The position numbers and the translations under genes were made by a program. 64,000 nucleotides of DNA from Pseudoalteromonas luteoviolacea (GTDB lineage: Bacteria > Pseudomonadota > Gammaproteobacteria > Enterobacterales > Alteromonadaceae): positions 1,082,001 through 1,146,000 of the forward strand of contig NZ_CP015411.1 of NCBI RefSeq assembly GCF_001750165.1. Reading direction: 5' to 3'. Shown in pieces: positions 17,701 to 24,909 of this stretch. The notes beneath the pieces are model-generated. The model was not told the origin of the DNA, searched no databases, and saw only the letters and a list, made by a program, of their open reading frames with translations. Each line of letters starts with the position of its first letter. Position 1 is the first letter of the stretch.

Positions 17701-18618
17701 AAGATGCAAGCACTTCGTGATAACCCAGAGTGCGCTAAGCAAGAATTTGATGCGAAGTTTGACGAGAAAGATCCAGGTCTTAACGTAAACTTGAGCTTCG
17801 ACCTTAACGAAGACGTAGCAGCGCCTTACATTGCTACAGGTGCTAAGCCGAAGATGGCAATTCTACGTGAGCAAGGTGTTAACTCACATGTTGAAATGGC
17901 AGCTGCATTTAACCGTGCTGGTTTTGCTGCGGTAGACGTGCATATGAGTGATATCCTTGAAGGTCGTCTAACGCTAGAAGAGTTCAAAGGCCTTGTAGCA
18001 TGTGGTGGTTTCTCATACGGTGACGTACTAGGTGCAGGTGAAGGTTGGGCTAAGTCAATCCTATTTAATGACATGGCACGCGATCAGTTCCAAACATTCT
18101 TTGAGCGTCAAGACACGTTCAGCTTAGGTGTGTGTAACGGCTGTCAGATGCTATCAACTCTGAAAGAGCTTATCCCAGGCACTGAGCATTGGCCACGTTT
18201 TGTAACGAACAAGTCAGAGCGTTTTGAAGCACGTTTCAGCCTTGTTGAAGTACAGCAAAGCCCGTCGGTATTTTTCCAAGGTATGGCTGGCTCTCGTATG
18301 CCAATCGCAGTATCTCACGGTGAAGGTCATGCTGAGTTTGCAAACGACGCAGCAGTTAAGGCGGCACTTGAGTCTGGTACTGTCGCAGTTCAGTACGTTG
18401 ATAACTTTGGTAAGCCAACAACGCAATACCCGAACAACCCGAATGGTTCACCAGAGGGTATCACAGGTATTACATCAACTGATGGCCGTGCAACAGTCAT
18501 GATGCCACACCCTGAGCGTGTATTCCGTGCAGTTGCTAACTCTTGGCACCCAGATGAGTGGAAAGAGGACAGCCCGTGGATGCGCATGTTCCGTAACGCA
18601 CGTAAAAACGTGGGTTAA
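14734..18618 (+). CDS. purL: Phosphoribosylformylglycinamidine synthase PurL
   Basis: Fourth step of de novo purine synthesis: converts FGAR, glutamine and ATP to FGAM. The 1294-aa single-chain form is the large gammaproteobacterial type: N-terminal PurS-like domain, linker, two AIRS-like catalytic halves (METHNHPTAI is written VETHNHPTAIAPFSGA here; GGAASSMASG; PVGKDSMSMKT), and a C-terminal class I glutamine amidotransferase. The GATase nucleophile is about Cys1134 in GVCNGCQML, with the His/Glu pair in MMPHPERVFRA. Codon usage is strongly biased, as in highly expressed genes. The last 60 bp and the terminator recur three more times downstream in a tandem array. Confidence 0.98.
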   Translation: MLILRGAPALSDFKVQKILKSCADAELPVTGVYAEFMHFADVTADLSETELDKLSKLLKYGPTAVEHKPEGTLILVTPRIGTISPWASKATDIANNCGLDKVHRVERGIAYYVEGELNAEQLADVAKLLHDRMTESVHSSLEGAGQLFRVEEPRPMSSVDILGGGREALATANVEQGFALADDEIDYLVENFTKLGRNPNDIELFMFAQANSEHCRHKIFNADWTIDGEEQPKSLFKMIKNTFETHPENVLSAYKDNAAVMKGSKAGRFFPNKEGEYSYNQENIEILMKVETHNHPTAIAPFSGASTGSGGEIRDEGATGRGSKPKAGLVGFTVSNLRIPGFEQPWETNFGKPGRIVDALDIMIDGPLGGAAFNNEFGRPNLLGYFRTYEEKVNSHNGEEVRGYHKPIMLAGGLGNIRTEHVQKGEIPVGAKLVALGGPAMNIGLGGGAASSMASGQSNEDLDFASVQRENPEMERRCQEVIDKCWQLGDENPIAFIHDVGAGGLSNAFPELVDDGGRGGKFQLRNIPNDEPGMAPHEIWCNESQERYVLAVAAEDFARFEEICKRERAQYAVIGEATEERHLTVADSHFDNNPVDLPLEVLLGKAPKMHRDVESKQVSGEALKTDSIDVEEAAKRLLRLPTIAEKTFLITIGDRTVTGLVARDQMVGPWQVPVANCAVTAAAFDTYHGEAMSMGERTPAALLNYGASARLAVAEALTNIAGANIGGLENIKLSANWMAAAGHPGEDAGLYEAVKAVGEELCPALGLTIPVGKDSMSMKTKWEENGENKEVTAPLSLVITAFGRVEDIRKTVTPQLRTDKGDSSLILVDLGAGQNRMGASSLAQVYKQLGDKTPDVDSPELLKGFYNAMQALVADEKLLAYHDRSDGGLFTTVAEMAFAGRTGVTVNLDSLTGSDIEALYNEELGAVIQVRNDDLAAVEAVLADNGIAAISHTIGALNTEDKVIFNRGGEAVLANTRTELRTIWAETTYKMQALRDNPECAKQEFDAKFDEKDPGLNVNLSFDLNEDVAAPYIATGAKPKMAILREQGVNSHVEMAAAFNRAGFAAVDVHMSDILEGRLTLEEFKGLVACGGFSYGDVLGAGEGWAKSILFNDMARDQFQTFFERQDTFSLGVCNGCQMLSTLKELIPGTEHWPRFVTNKSERFEARFSLVEVQQSPSVFFQGMAGSRMPIAVSHGEGHAEFANDAAVKAALESGTVAVQYVDNFGKPTTQYPNNPNGSPEGITGITSTDGRATVMMPHPERVFRAVANSWHPDEWKEDSPWMRMFRNARKNVG

Positions 18619-18641
18619 TTGAGTAATATATTACTCTAAAG

Positions 18642-18668
18642 AAAAGGTCGCGAAAGCGGCCTTTTTTT
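18642..18668 (+). terminator. purL intrinsic terminator (first of the series)
   Basis: The stem AAAAGGTCGC / GCGGCCTTTT closes a GAAA tetraloop and is followed by a T run. It lies 24 bp after the stop. A 16-bp perfect palindrome, GAGTAATATATTACTC (18621-18636), sits between stop and hairpin. The same hairpin recurs at 18799-18825 and 18956-18981 within the tandem copies. Confidence 0.92.
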
Positions 18669-18798
18669 GTAGTCTTTAGAAAGCTAACTCTTGGCAGCGA
18701 TACCTTTGATAAGAGTGGAAAGAGGACAGCCCGTGGATGCGCATGTTCCGTAACGCACGCAAAAACGTGGGTTAATTGAGTAAAATATTACTCTAAAA

Positions 18799-18825
18799 AA
18801 AAGGTCGCGAAAGCGGCCTTTTTTT
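18799..18825 (+). terminator. Second copy of the purL terminator
   Basis: Same GGTCGC-GAAA-GCGGCC hairpin as the first, flanked by eight A and seven T residues, in tandem copy 1. Confidence 0.88.
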
Positions 18826-18955
18826 GTAATCTTTAGAAAGCTAACTCTTGGCAGCGATACCTTTGATAAGAGTGGAAAGAGGACAGCCCGTGGATGCGCA
18901 TGTTCCGTAACGCACGCAAAAACGTGGGTTAATTGAGTAAAATATTACTCTAAAG

Positions 18956-18981
18956 AAAAGGTCGCGAAAGCGGCCTTTTTT
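18956..18981 (+). terminator. Third copy of the purL terminator
   Basis: Same hairpin in tandem copy 2, with a T run one base shorter (six T). Confidence 0.86.
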
Positions 18982-19098
18982 GTAGCCTTTAGAAAGCTAA
19001 CTCTTGGCAGCGATACCTTTGATAATGAGTGGAAAGAGGATAGCCCGTGGATTTACTTGTTTCGCTGTGCACGAAATAACATTGACTAAAACTTAGTT

Positions 19099-19134
19099 AA
19101 AGAGAAAAGGTCACTTCTGTCGCCTTTTCTCTTT
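19099..19134. terminator. Fourth hairpin closing the tandem array
   Basis: A perfect 12-bp stem (AAAGAGAAAAGG / CCTTTTCTCTTT) with a 12-nt loop. It follows the diverged purL-like tail and differs from the first three hairpins. It could also terminate the minus-strand gene that ends at 19196. Confidence 0.8.
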
Positions 19135-19195
19135 AAATTTGAGCCCCATAATTGTTAAGATAATGACTAAGCATTCTCAGTAACTATATTGATTG

Positions 19196-20002
19196 TTATT
19201 TAATATATTTTGTCACATCCACCGCTTGACGCTCTGTGTCTAACTTTAAAAAGTCTTTAAATATTGATGTGTGGCCTTGTCCACCAATGACCAGTACGCG
19301 TTCTCCGGGTTGCGCAAATTGTTGAATATTGGCATACATACGGAAGTTTCTATGCCACCAACTGGCGGCGGCATCTGCGCCTTCAAAGCCTTTTCCTGCA
19401 CCCACATGGTTGGTTTTAAAGTATAAAGATTTATTGAGGTTGTCCCATTCAGCGCTGTTACTTATTAGTAGGAGCTCTTTTAATGACTTAGTCATTTGGT
19501 TGTGTTCCATCTCTTGGGTGATTTGAGCTATAAATGCGCCAAAATGCTTTTGCGTATTAGTGTCATGTTGCGCCATGTACTCAAACAATGGTTTAGATTG
19601 CCAGTGAACTTCTTGCTCGTCGTATAAATGCACCTGACTCAGCCCTGCATGTTTGGCGACTCTAAATCCAAGTTGATAGATTTCATTACTTTTTAGTGTA
19701 AATTGCCCCTGTAAATACTGTGTATACTCCTGCTGAGTTTGCTCTTGATACTTTTTATTGTATTCAAGTAGTACCACAGTCGGTTTATATTCACTGATCT
19801 GCTTTGCGAGCGTCTTCAAATAGGCTTGGTTTTCGGGCGTCATGACGTTAATTTGTTTGGTTTTTACAGTATCAGCTTGCGGATTTGCAAAGTGGAATAC
19901 ACCCATTAACATAATTTGCGCAGGGTCTTGTTGTGTTGGTTCTTTGGCTATGATTGAAAATGACTGTAAAAGTGCAACGACACAGAAGGTGATTTTTTTC
20001 AT
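19196..20002 (-). CDS. DUF5694-like exported protein, possible TraB/ChaN-type fold
   Basis: Function unknown. The 268-aa product from the ATG at 20002 has a signal peptide (MKKITFCVVALLQSFSIIAKEPT) and is preceded by AAGGAG. The frame is open 14 codons further upstream, but the ribosome-binding site favours this start. Notable motifs are IMLMGVFHFANPQ at the mature N-terminus, PTVVLLEYNKKY, and RVLVIGGQGHTSIFKDFL at the C-terminus. This H/E plus GGxGH pattern resembles the TraB/PrgY, ChaN and erythromycin-esterase-like superfamily, where His and Glu residues bind metal. Assignment to DUF5694 is from memory. It borders the purL repeat array in an otherwise gene-poor patch, suggesting accessory content. 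Confidence 0.72.
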   Translation of the reverse strand: MKKITFCVVALLQSFSIIAKEPTQQDPAQIMLMGVFHFANPQADTVKTKQINVMTPENQAYLKTLAKQISEYKPTVVLLEYNKKYQEQTQQEYTQYLQGQFTLKSNEIYQLGFRVAKHAGLSQVHLYDEQEVHWQSKPLFEYMAQHDTNTQKHFGAFIAQITQEMEHNQMTKSLKELLLISNSAEWDNLNKSLYFKTNHVGAGKGFEGADAAASWWHRNFRMYANIQQFAQPGERVLVIGGQGHTSIFKDFLKLDTERQAVDVTKYIK

Positions 20003-20337
20003 TTTTATATCTCCAAGGAGTGTGCTTGTAGTTAAATTATGCATATTTCATAACAATATAATTGACTCTTATACGCATTTATATTTTATTCGTTGAATTA
20101 ATATCATGTGTATGGGATCCGAATTGCAAATAGCGTGCTTGGAGAGAGCTGTTTGTTGTGAATGATGCCATCATTAATATTTAAAATAAAATTTTATTAT
20201 AGAAAAGGTGCCTAGGTTTAAAGGTTATTGCTCAATGATAATTTGTTTGTATTTTGAGCTTTTTAAGCCACTTTTTTGGTGGTTGATTTTTCATTTTAAT
20301 ATGTTATTTTCTTTTCTTTTTTATAATTGAGACTCAA
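20003..20337. other. AT-rich intergenic spacer (335 bp)
   Basis: No gene, RNA or repeat is evident. A TATAAT at 20322-20327 ends 10 bp before the ATG of the next gene, which would make that message almost leaderless if used. Long T-rich runs precede it. Confidence 0.5.
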
Positions 20338-20640
20338 ATGCTAAAAATTATTTTACTGTCTTTTCTTGTTTTTTCTTTTTCTTCGTTCGCGAGTTTCGAA
20401 GAGAAGTATAATGGAAAAATTAAAGCTGTTTATGTTAATAGCTCATCTGAAGCATTAATTAAAGTCGAGGGTGTTTCAAGTTGGCTTAATTTAGGTAAAA
20501 CTGATAACTCTTATACTCAAAGTATGATGTCAATTGCTCTAACTGGAAAGGTTTCGGATTCATCAGAAATGTGGATACGCTGGACGAAAGAACCTCACGG
20601 TTCTTACCCAAAGGTTTTAATTGTGAGTATGAGTCATTAA
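20338..20640 (+). CDS. 100-aa exported hypothetical protein
   Basis: Function unknown. It has a clear signal peptide (MLKIILLSFLVFSFSSFASFEEKY; cleavage after SFA is likely). The mature part of about 80 aa is polar, with VEGVSSWLNLG, MMSIALTGKV and MWIRWTKEPHGSYP, probably beta-rich. There are no cysteines in the mature part. It is AT-rich in sequence compared with its neighbours and isolated between two long spacers. A canonical ribosome-binding site is not obvious (only TTGAGACTC before the ATG), so it depends on the signal peptide and length for support. Confidence 0.62.
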   Translation: MLKIILLSFLVFSFSSFASFEEKYNGKIKAVYVNSSSEALIKVEGVSSWLNLGKTDNSYTQSMMSIALTGKVSDSSEMWIRWTKEPHGSYPKVLIVSMSH

Positions 20641-21231
20641 AAATAACCGGTGACAACCTTTATTATATAATGCGTGAGGGGTGGTGAAATTGTTGTCGCA
20701 CCATGCTTCATTTTAAATATATAATGGCTTGCTGCTTGTGGAGATAAAAAATGCGAGTGGCGAGCTCGATAAGTTGTTTTACAGTATTCCAATATACTAA
20801 TTTTTATTGATAATTTATTTACATTGAATAAAGGCAACATCATTACTTAGCAAGCGATTGTGCGCTTATATGTTATTGCTGAAAAATCAATTTCTGGTTC
20901 AGTGGTGCTACTTAGTTCTCTTTTGGTCGTGTTTCTTAGAGTGCTAGAATAAGAAATGAATGAGAGGAGTTGGAGCACTGCTTTTTTCGGAGTTCGGTAA
21001 AGGTAACCTAATGTTCAAAAACGGTATTACACTTCGGCAGCCTTGTATGTGTTATGGTTACTCAATGGCGCTTCACCATCATAAGTGGTTGCTTAGTAAT
21101 CACAAACCATAAGTGAACAAACAAAGGGTAGATACTTTCTCCAATTTTACAACTTCTTACGCTCTTCTACATTACATTGTGTGCATGATGGCTTAAACTA
21201 ATCTTTCTGATGGAAAATAGTTTAGGAACGA
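20641..21231. other. Gene-free AT-rich region upstream of ydbH (591 bp)
   Basis: I see no convincing coding sequence, tRNA or strong hairpin. Short open frames exist on both strands (for example 21011-21112, encoding about 33 residues) but lack supporting features. It may contain the ydbH promoter and decayed accessory DNA. Confidence 0.5.
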
Positions 21232-23787
21232 ATGCGACGTTTTTTAGTATACGTTGGGATAAGCTGCTGCTTATTACTGATCACGGCTTTTATTTTTCGA
21301 TCGCCTTTAAGTCTTGCGGTTGCCAACCTGTATTTAACACAAGATCAAGGTCAGCTAAATTGTTTAGAGTGGTCTGTCACAGGCTTGTCTGAAATTCACA
21401 TTCGCAAGGTGTGCTTTAGTCATGAACAAGCCAATGTGGTCGGTGAGCATATCTCCATAACGCCTGAATTAATCGAAGTACAGACGCTGAAGATTGAGCA
21501 AGCCTCTGAGACGTCACCGCAGTCGTCTAAGCCTCTGAAAAAGCTATCATTGCCTTTATTTTACTCTCGGCCCCTTTTATCGGTAAAAAATGCGCTTATC
21601 GAATCACCGCAGCTGCATCATCCACTAAGTGTTTCAATCAATGAAACAGAGCTCAATACGTTTAGCATTAATGGGGATGTGCAGGCTCACGTCACGGTGG
21701 CGTCAGATAACATCATGTTGAATATCAATTTATCAAGTACCGGTTTTACTCCTTATGTTCCTGCGCAAATTAAGCGCCTATCAGGACAATTGTCAGTCAC
21801 ATTCGATGGTATACAAGCTGACTTAGCCGCAACCCTGCAAGCGAATATTTCAGATAACAGCGTTGAAGGTTGTCCCGTTGAGGCTCTTTTCAGTGGAGAC
21901 GTGTCGAGCAACGTTGATGCAAATACACTGAGTGCCAGTATTGATCTCTCGAAGTTAGATATAAATTTAAATGGTCAAGCTTGCAAGGAACTGATACGCC
22001 TTCAACAATCTCTCCCTGTAGATGTGTTGAGTGCGAGTTGGCAGCTGTCCGTGCCTAAACCATTTTCAGCAACGATGAGTCAGCTCGAAATTCCCGAACT
22101 GCGCTTTAGTGACAGCAATGGCATGTCTTCAATAGAGCTCAATCACTTATTGCTTGGTATTACCCAACAAACGCTCTCATCCAACCTAAATGTGCGCCAT
22201 TACAACCCTGAGCTGGGTTGGCTGGAGCTACAATCTAAGCTTCAGATTGAAGATAACAGTCTATCAACTCAAGGAGATTGGTTAATAAATGGTGTCGCGC
22301 TGGATTTAGTCGATGAAGTAATCGTCAAAGATATGATTAGCCAAGGAGATTTTTCTTTAACAGGCAAGTTTGGTGAAGTCATTAAAGTAGACTTATCAAC
22401 GCAAACATCGATTGGTGAGTTAATAAAAGCGCAGGCTAGTCTTGATAACACAGATCTGAATTTAGACGCACGGTTTACTGTGGATATGGGTCACTTTCAA
22501 ACAGAGATGAATAAGGCACTTGAGGTGGACCTACTGAAAACATTCATGAGCGCGGAGCGTTATCGATTTGAGGGTATATCAGGTAAACATGTTTTAATCG
22601 AGAGTCAGCTCAATTTAGATGCACAACACAAGTTGAAGGGGGGGCTGGAACTAGAAGTGGGATCGTTTAAGCTGGCGCAGCTGCGAGGTAAAGACCTTGC
22701 ACATACCATGATATTTAACAGCGATCTTAATGAGACTGAATTGGCAGTTCAATTTGATGGAGAAACGCATCTTGGCCTAGTAGCAACACCTCAGCTATCT
22801 TTTCGGCATGGCGTTGTGACCTCTACGGGTCATTTTTCTGAGCAGCTAAATTTAGAGCATGTCGTTCATCTAGATGAGTTAGAGGTATTAGCGAAGCAAA
22901 AAATCGGGCCACAGCTGAATGAGCTGGATATGACCATACCGGAACAAAGCTTCTTAACTCTGCAGCCAATAATTCAGCAGCTTGATCCTAAACTACAACT
23001 TAGCGAAGGAACAATCTCAGCCAAGTTAAAAGGTGATATGACTGAGCGCGCTTACCTTTTTGATATGACCTTGGAGGAAGGGGGCATTTTGTATGACTCC
23101 CATTATCTCAGTGGTATCAATATGCCTATAACAGGGCAGGCTCATGCCGATCACATTATTATTGAGGAGTCACAGATAAGTATTCGAGAGATCCGCTCAG
23201 GCGCTGTCATTGAAAATGTTCAAGCCATCTTATCATCTTATGACGGCCAGCCAATGTTGAGTAACATCAGTGCGTATATATTTGATGGTCAGCTTAGTGC
23301 CGAGCAGGTAAGTCTGTCAAAAGAAGATCAAAGCTTTTTAGTCGAAGCTGAAAACTGGGATCTTGCAGTAATTGCCAATGCGGCAAAAAATGCAGGTGTC
23401 GAGCTTAGCGGGCGGGTTTATGGTCAATTACCCGTAACTGTGATTGATGGAAAACTAGAAATTCATGGCGGTAAGCTTAATAACATCGATGTTGGGTTGC
23501 TGAGTATTGAGAATAACCAGTCAGTTGAGGCGTTGAAAGCTCAGCAACCGAGCTTGGAAACTGCTTTTGGTATGTTGGAAAGATTGAATATAGAAAAGCT
23601 ATCAAGTGACGTGAATATGACAGCCGATGGGTGGCTTGACTTAGGTGTTCAAATAACCGGAGTTAATGAGCAACAAGGGCAGCCAATTAACTTTAATTAC
23701 ACACATAAAGAAAATATCTTTCAGCTATTTAGAGCATTACGCTTGAGCGATGAAATTACTAAAGAAGTTGAAAAAGCTTTAAACTAA
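21232..23787 (+). CDS. ydbH: YdbH-family intermembrane phospholipid transport protein
   Basis: AsmA-like protein anchored in the inner membrane and spanning the periplasm. In E. coli, YdbH acts with TamB and YhdP in moving phospholipids to the outer membrane. The 851-aa product has one N-terminal transmembrane segment (FLVYVGISCCLLLITAFIF) and a long beta-rich body with repeating short strands. The C-terminal part is the YdbH/dicarboxylate-transport signature region: SGRVYGQLPVTVIDGKLEIHGG, then LKAQQPSLETAFGMLERLNIE. It is followed 15 bp later by ynbE and then ydbL, the conserved partner genes, which supports the call. Confidence 0.9.
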   Translation: MRRFLVYVGISCCLLLITAFIFRSPLSLAVANLYLTQDQGQLNCLEWSVTGLSEIHIRKVCFSHEQANVVGEHISITPELIEVQTLKIEQASETSPQSSKPLKKLSLPLFYSRPLLSVKNALIESPQLHHPLSVSINETELNTFSINGDVQAHVTVASDNIMLNINLSSTGFTPYVPAQIKRLSGQLSVTFDGIQADLAATLQANISDNSVEGCPVEALFSGDVSSNVDANTLSASIDLSKLDINLNGQACKELIRLQQSLPVDVLSASWQLSVPKPFSATMSQLEIPELRFSDSNGMSSIELNHLLLGITQQTLSSNLNVRHYNPELGWLELQSKLQIEDNSLSTQGDWLINGVALDLVDEVIVKDMISQGDFSLTGKFGEVIKVDLSTQTSIGELIKAQASLDNTDLNLDARFTVDMGHFQTEMNKALEVDLLKTFMSAERYRFEGISGKHVLIESQLNLDAQHKLKGGLELEVGSFKLAQLRGKDLAHTMIFNSDLNETELAVQFDGETHLGLVATPQLSFRHGVVTSTGHFSEQLNLEHVVHLDELEVLAKQKIGPQLNELDMTIPEQSFLTLQPIIQQLDPKLQLSEGTISAKLKGDMTERAYLFDMTLEEGGILYDSHYLSGINMPITGQAHADHIIIEESQISIREIRSGAVIENVQAILSSYDGQPMLSNISAYIFDGQLSAEQVSLSKEDQSFLVEAENWDLAVIANAAKNAGVELSGRVYGQLPVTVIDGKLEIHGGKLNNIDVGLLSIENNQSVEALKAQQPSLETAFGMLERLNIEKLSSDVNMTADGWLDLGVQITGVNEQQGQPINFNYTHKENIFQLFRALRLSDEITKEVEKALN

Positions 23788-23802
23788 TAGGAGCAAGAAG
23801 GC

Positions 23803-23982
23803 ATGAAATGGATGCTAACTTTGATGCTGGTTTTGGTCACTTCAGCCTGTACGCATAAAGTACAGGTTGAGACAAAAGAACCGATTACCATCAATTTAAA
23901 TGTAAAAGTTGACCACGAAATTCGTGTGAAAGTTGACAAAGAGCTAGACGATTTGTTTAGCGATGAAAGCGAATTATTCTAA
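23803..23982 (+). CDS. ynbE: YnbE-type outer membrane lipoprotein (59 aa)
   Basis: Partner of YdbH; E. coli YnbE is a small outer-membrane lipoprotein proposed to dock the C-terminus of YdbH. The 59-aa product has a lipoprotein signal with lipobox VTSAC (Cys16), followed by the highly conserved segment KEPITINLNVKVDHEIRVKVDKEL, matching E. coli KEPITINMNVKIEHEI from memory. AATAGGAGCAAGAAGGC precedes the ATG. It ends 11 bp before ydbL. Confidence 0.93.
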   Translation: MKWMLTLMLVLVTSACTHKVQVETKEPITINLNVKVDHEIRVKVDKELDDLFSDESELF

Positions 23983-23993
23983 GGAGTGAGAAC

Positions 23994-24314
23994 ATGAGAG
24001 CAAAAATTATACTGACCACAATCGCAGCTGCATGTATGAGCTTTTCTGTGATGGCGCTGTCGTTAAATGAAGCAAAATCACAAGGGATGGTTGGCGAAAC
24101 CGCGGCGGGTTATCTGGGAGTAATTAAAGGGTCAAGCGATGTGAAGAAGCTTGTCGCCGATATCAATAAAAAGCGCAAAGCTAAGTATCAGCAGTTGGCG
24201 AAGAAAAACGGTATTAGCTTGTCACAGGTTGAAAAGCTTGCTGCTGAGAAAACCTATAAAAAAACCTCTTCGGGACACTTTATTCAAGTGAATGGGAAGT
24301 GGGTGAAAAAGTAG
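23994..24314 (+). CDS. ydbL: YdbL family protein (DUF1318)
   Basis: Small periplasmic protein of the ydbH-ynbE-ydbL operon; in E. coli it is reported to modulate YdbH-YnbE assembly. The 106-aa protein has a signal peptide (ending VMA before LSLNEAK). Then come the DUF1318 motif KSQGMVGETAAGYLG, a basic region INKKRKAKYQQLAKKNG and the C-terminus GHFIQVNGKWVKK. The ATG follows AAGGAGTGAGAAC. Confidence 0.93.
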   Translation: MRAKIILTTIAAACMSFSVMALSLNEAKSQGMVGETAAGYLGVIKGSSDVKKLVADINKKRKAKYQQLAKKNGISLSQVEKLAAEKTYKKTSSGHFIQVNGKWVKK

Positions 24315-24324
24315 GCTTAGTTAG

Positions 24325-24356
24325 GAATAACTGCGTACATACGCAGTTATTCTCTT
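24325..24356. terminator. Terminator between ydbL and the convergent DUF1415 gene
   Basis: A perfect 12-bp stem (GAATAACTGCGT / ACGCAGTTATTC) with an ACAT loop, then TCTTTT on the + strand. It lies between two converging genes. Confidence 0.85.
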
Positions 24357-24363
24357 TTAATAT

Positions 24364-24909
24364 TTACTTTTTGTGAGTACAACTAGCCAGTAATTGTTGC
24401 CAAAATGCCTCACCTTTGCGTCTAGCCAAGCGAATATTATTGTCTGGGATGGACTCAGGGTCTTCATAAGCTTCCAACGCAGCAGCCATGCTATCCTCTC
24501 TGATCAAGTGTAATGTGGGATAGGGCGCGCGGTTGGTGTAATTGGCCGGGTCATCTTCATCACTGTCTGCAAAGACATAGTCTGGATGAAAATTAGCAAT
24601 TTGATAAATTCCCTCAAATCCTTGTGCGCAGAGCATCGCATTTGCCAAATCAACCAAGTCTAAAAACGCGTTGAAGTCGGTAAAGCCATGTGAAAACATG
24701 AGCAGTGTCGTTTCTCTATCCTTATTTTGATTCAGCTCAAAACATTGCTCCAACATATCCATAACAGCATCGTCATGAGTGACAGCTTCGCTAATGTGAT
24801 AATGTATGGCGTTTTGTTCCACTTCTTTTCTTGCAAAGGGACAAAAGTTGTATTTGACGATGACATTACTCACCCAGCTTTTCATCGTGTTGATTATGTG
24901 TTCACTCAT
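24364..24909 (-). CDS. DUF1415 domain-containing protein
   Basis: Conserved cytoplasmic protein of unknown function, 181 aa. Recognisable family blocks: WVSNVIVKYNFCPFARKEVE near the N-terminus with a conserved Cys-Pro, LLMFSHGFTDFNAFLDLVDLAN, GFEGIYQIANFHPDYVFAD, and APYPTLHLIREDSMAAALEAYEDPESIP. The start ATG directly abuts the waaA stop, so the two genes are translationally coupled. That suggests but does not prove an envelope link. Confidence 0.88.
   Translation of the reverse strand: MSEHIINTMKSWVSNVIVKYNFCPFARKEVEQNAIHYHISEAVTHDDAVMDMLEQCFELNQNKDRETTLLMFSHGFTDFNAFLDLVDLANAMLCAQGFEGIYQIANFHPDYVFADSDEDDPANYTNRAPYPTLHLIREDSMAAALEAYEDPESIPDNNIRLARRKGEAFWQQLLASCTHKK

Larger units (their letters stand above)
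18556..19134 (+). repeat. 157-bp tandem array derived from the purL 3' end and terminator
   Basis: The segment beginning GAGTGGAAAGAGG, which encodes the last PurL residues, the stop codon and the terminator, starts at 18556 inside purL. It recurs at 18713, 18870 and 19027, so the period is exactly 157 bp. Copies 1 and 2 are nearly identical to each other and share changes that the gene itself lacks (CGCAAAAACG for CGTAAAAACG; TAAAATATT for TAATATATT). The inserted spacers also carry GCTAACTCTTGGCA, present in purL at 18535-18548, then GCGATACCTTTGATAA in place of the purL codons. Copy 3 is diverged but still reads in frame as DNEWKEDSPWIYLFRCARNNID and a stop, a PurL-like tail. No copy has a start codon, so none is a gene. 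Confidence 0.95.

Noticed and set aside
18224..18502. Open frames on both strands within the purL 3' end
   Set aside because: They are shadows of purL, with no ribosome-binding site or domain.
18669..19083. Tandem purL tail copies as genes or pseudogenes with their own start
   Set aside because: No copy has an upstream start codon in frame; the copies carry TGA/TAA stops ahead of the tail sequence, so they are remnants only.
18556..19134. CRISPR array at the 157-bp repeats
   Set aside because: Units are contiguous, contain coding sequence and terminators, and have no unique spacers; no cas genes nearby.
20637..20843. 68-aa minus-strand open frame after the 100-aa exported protein
   Set aside because: Composition and lack of a ribosome-binding site make it likely chance in AT-rich DNA.
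21011..21112. 33-residue + strand open frame (begins MFKNGITLRQP)
   Set aside because: It has no Shine-Dalgarno sequence or recognisable domain, so it was not listed as a gene.
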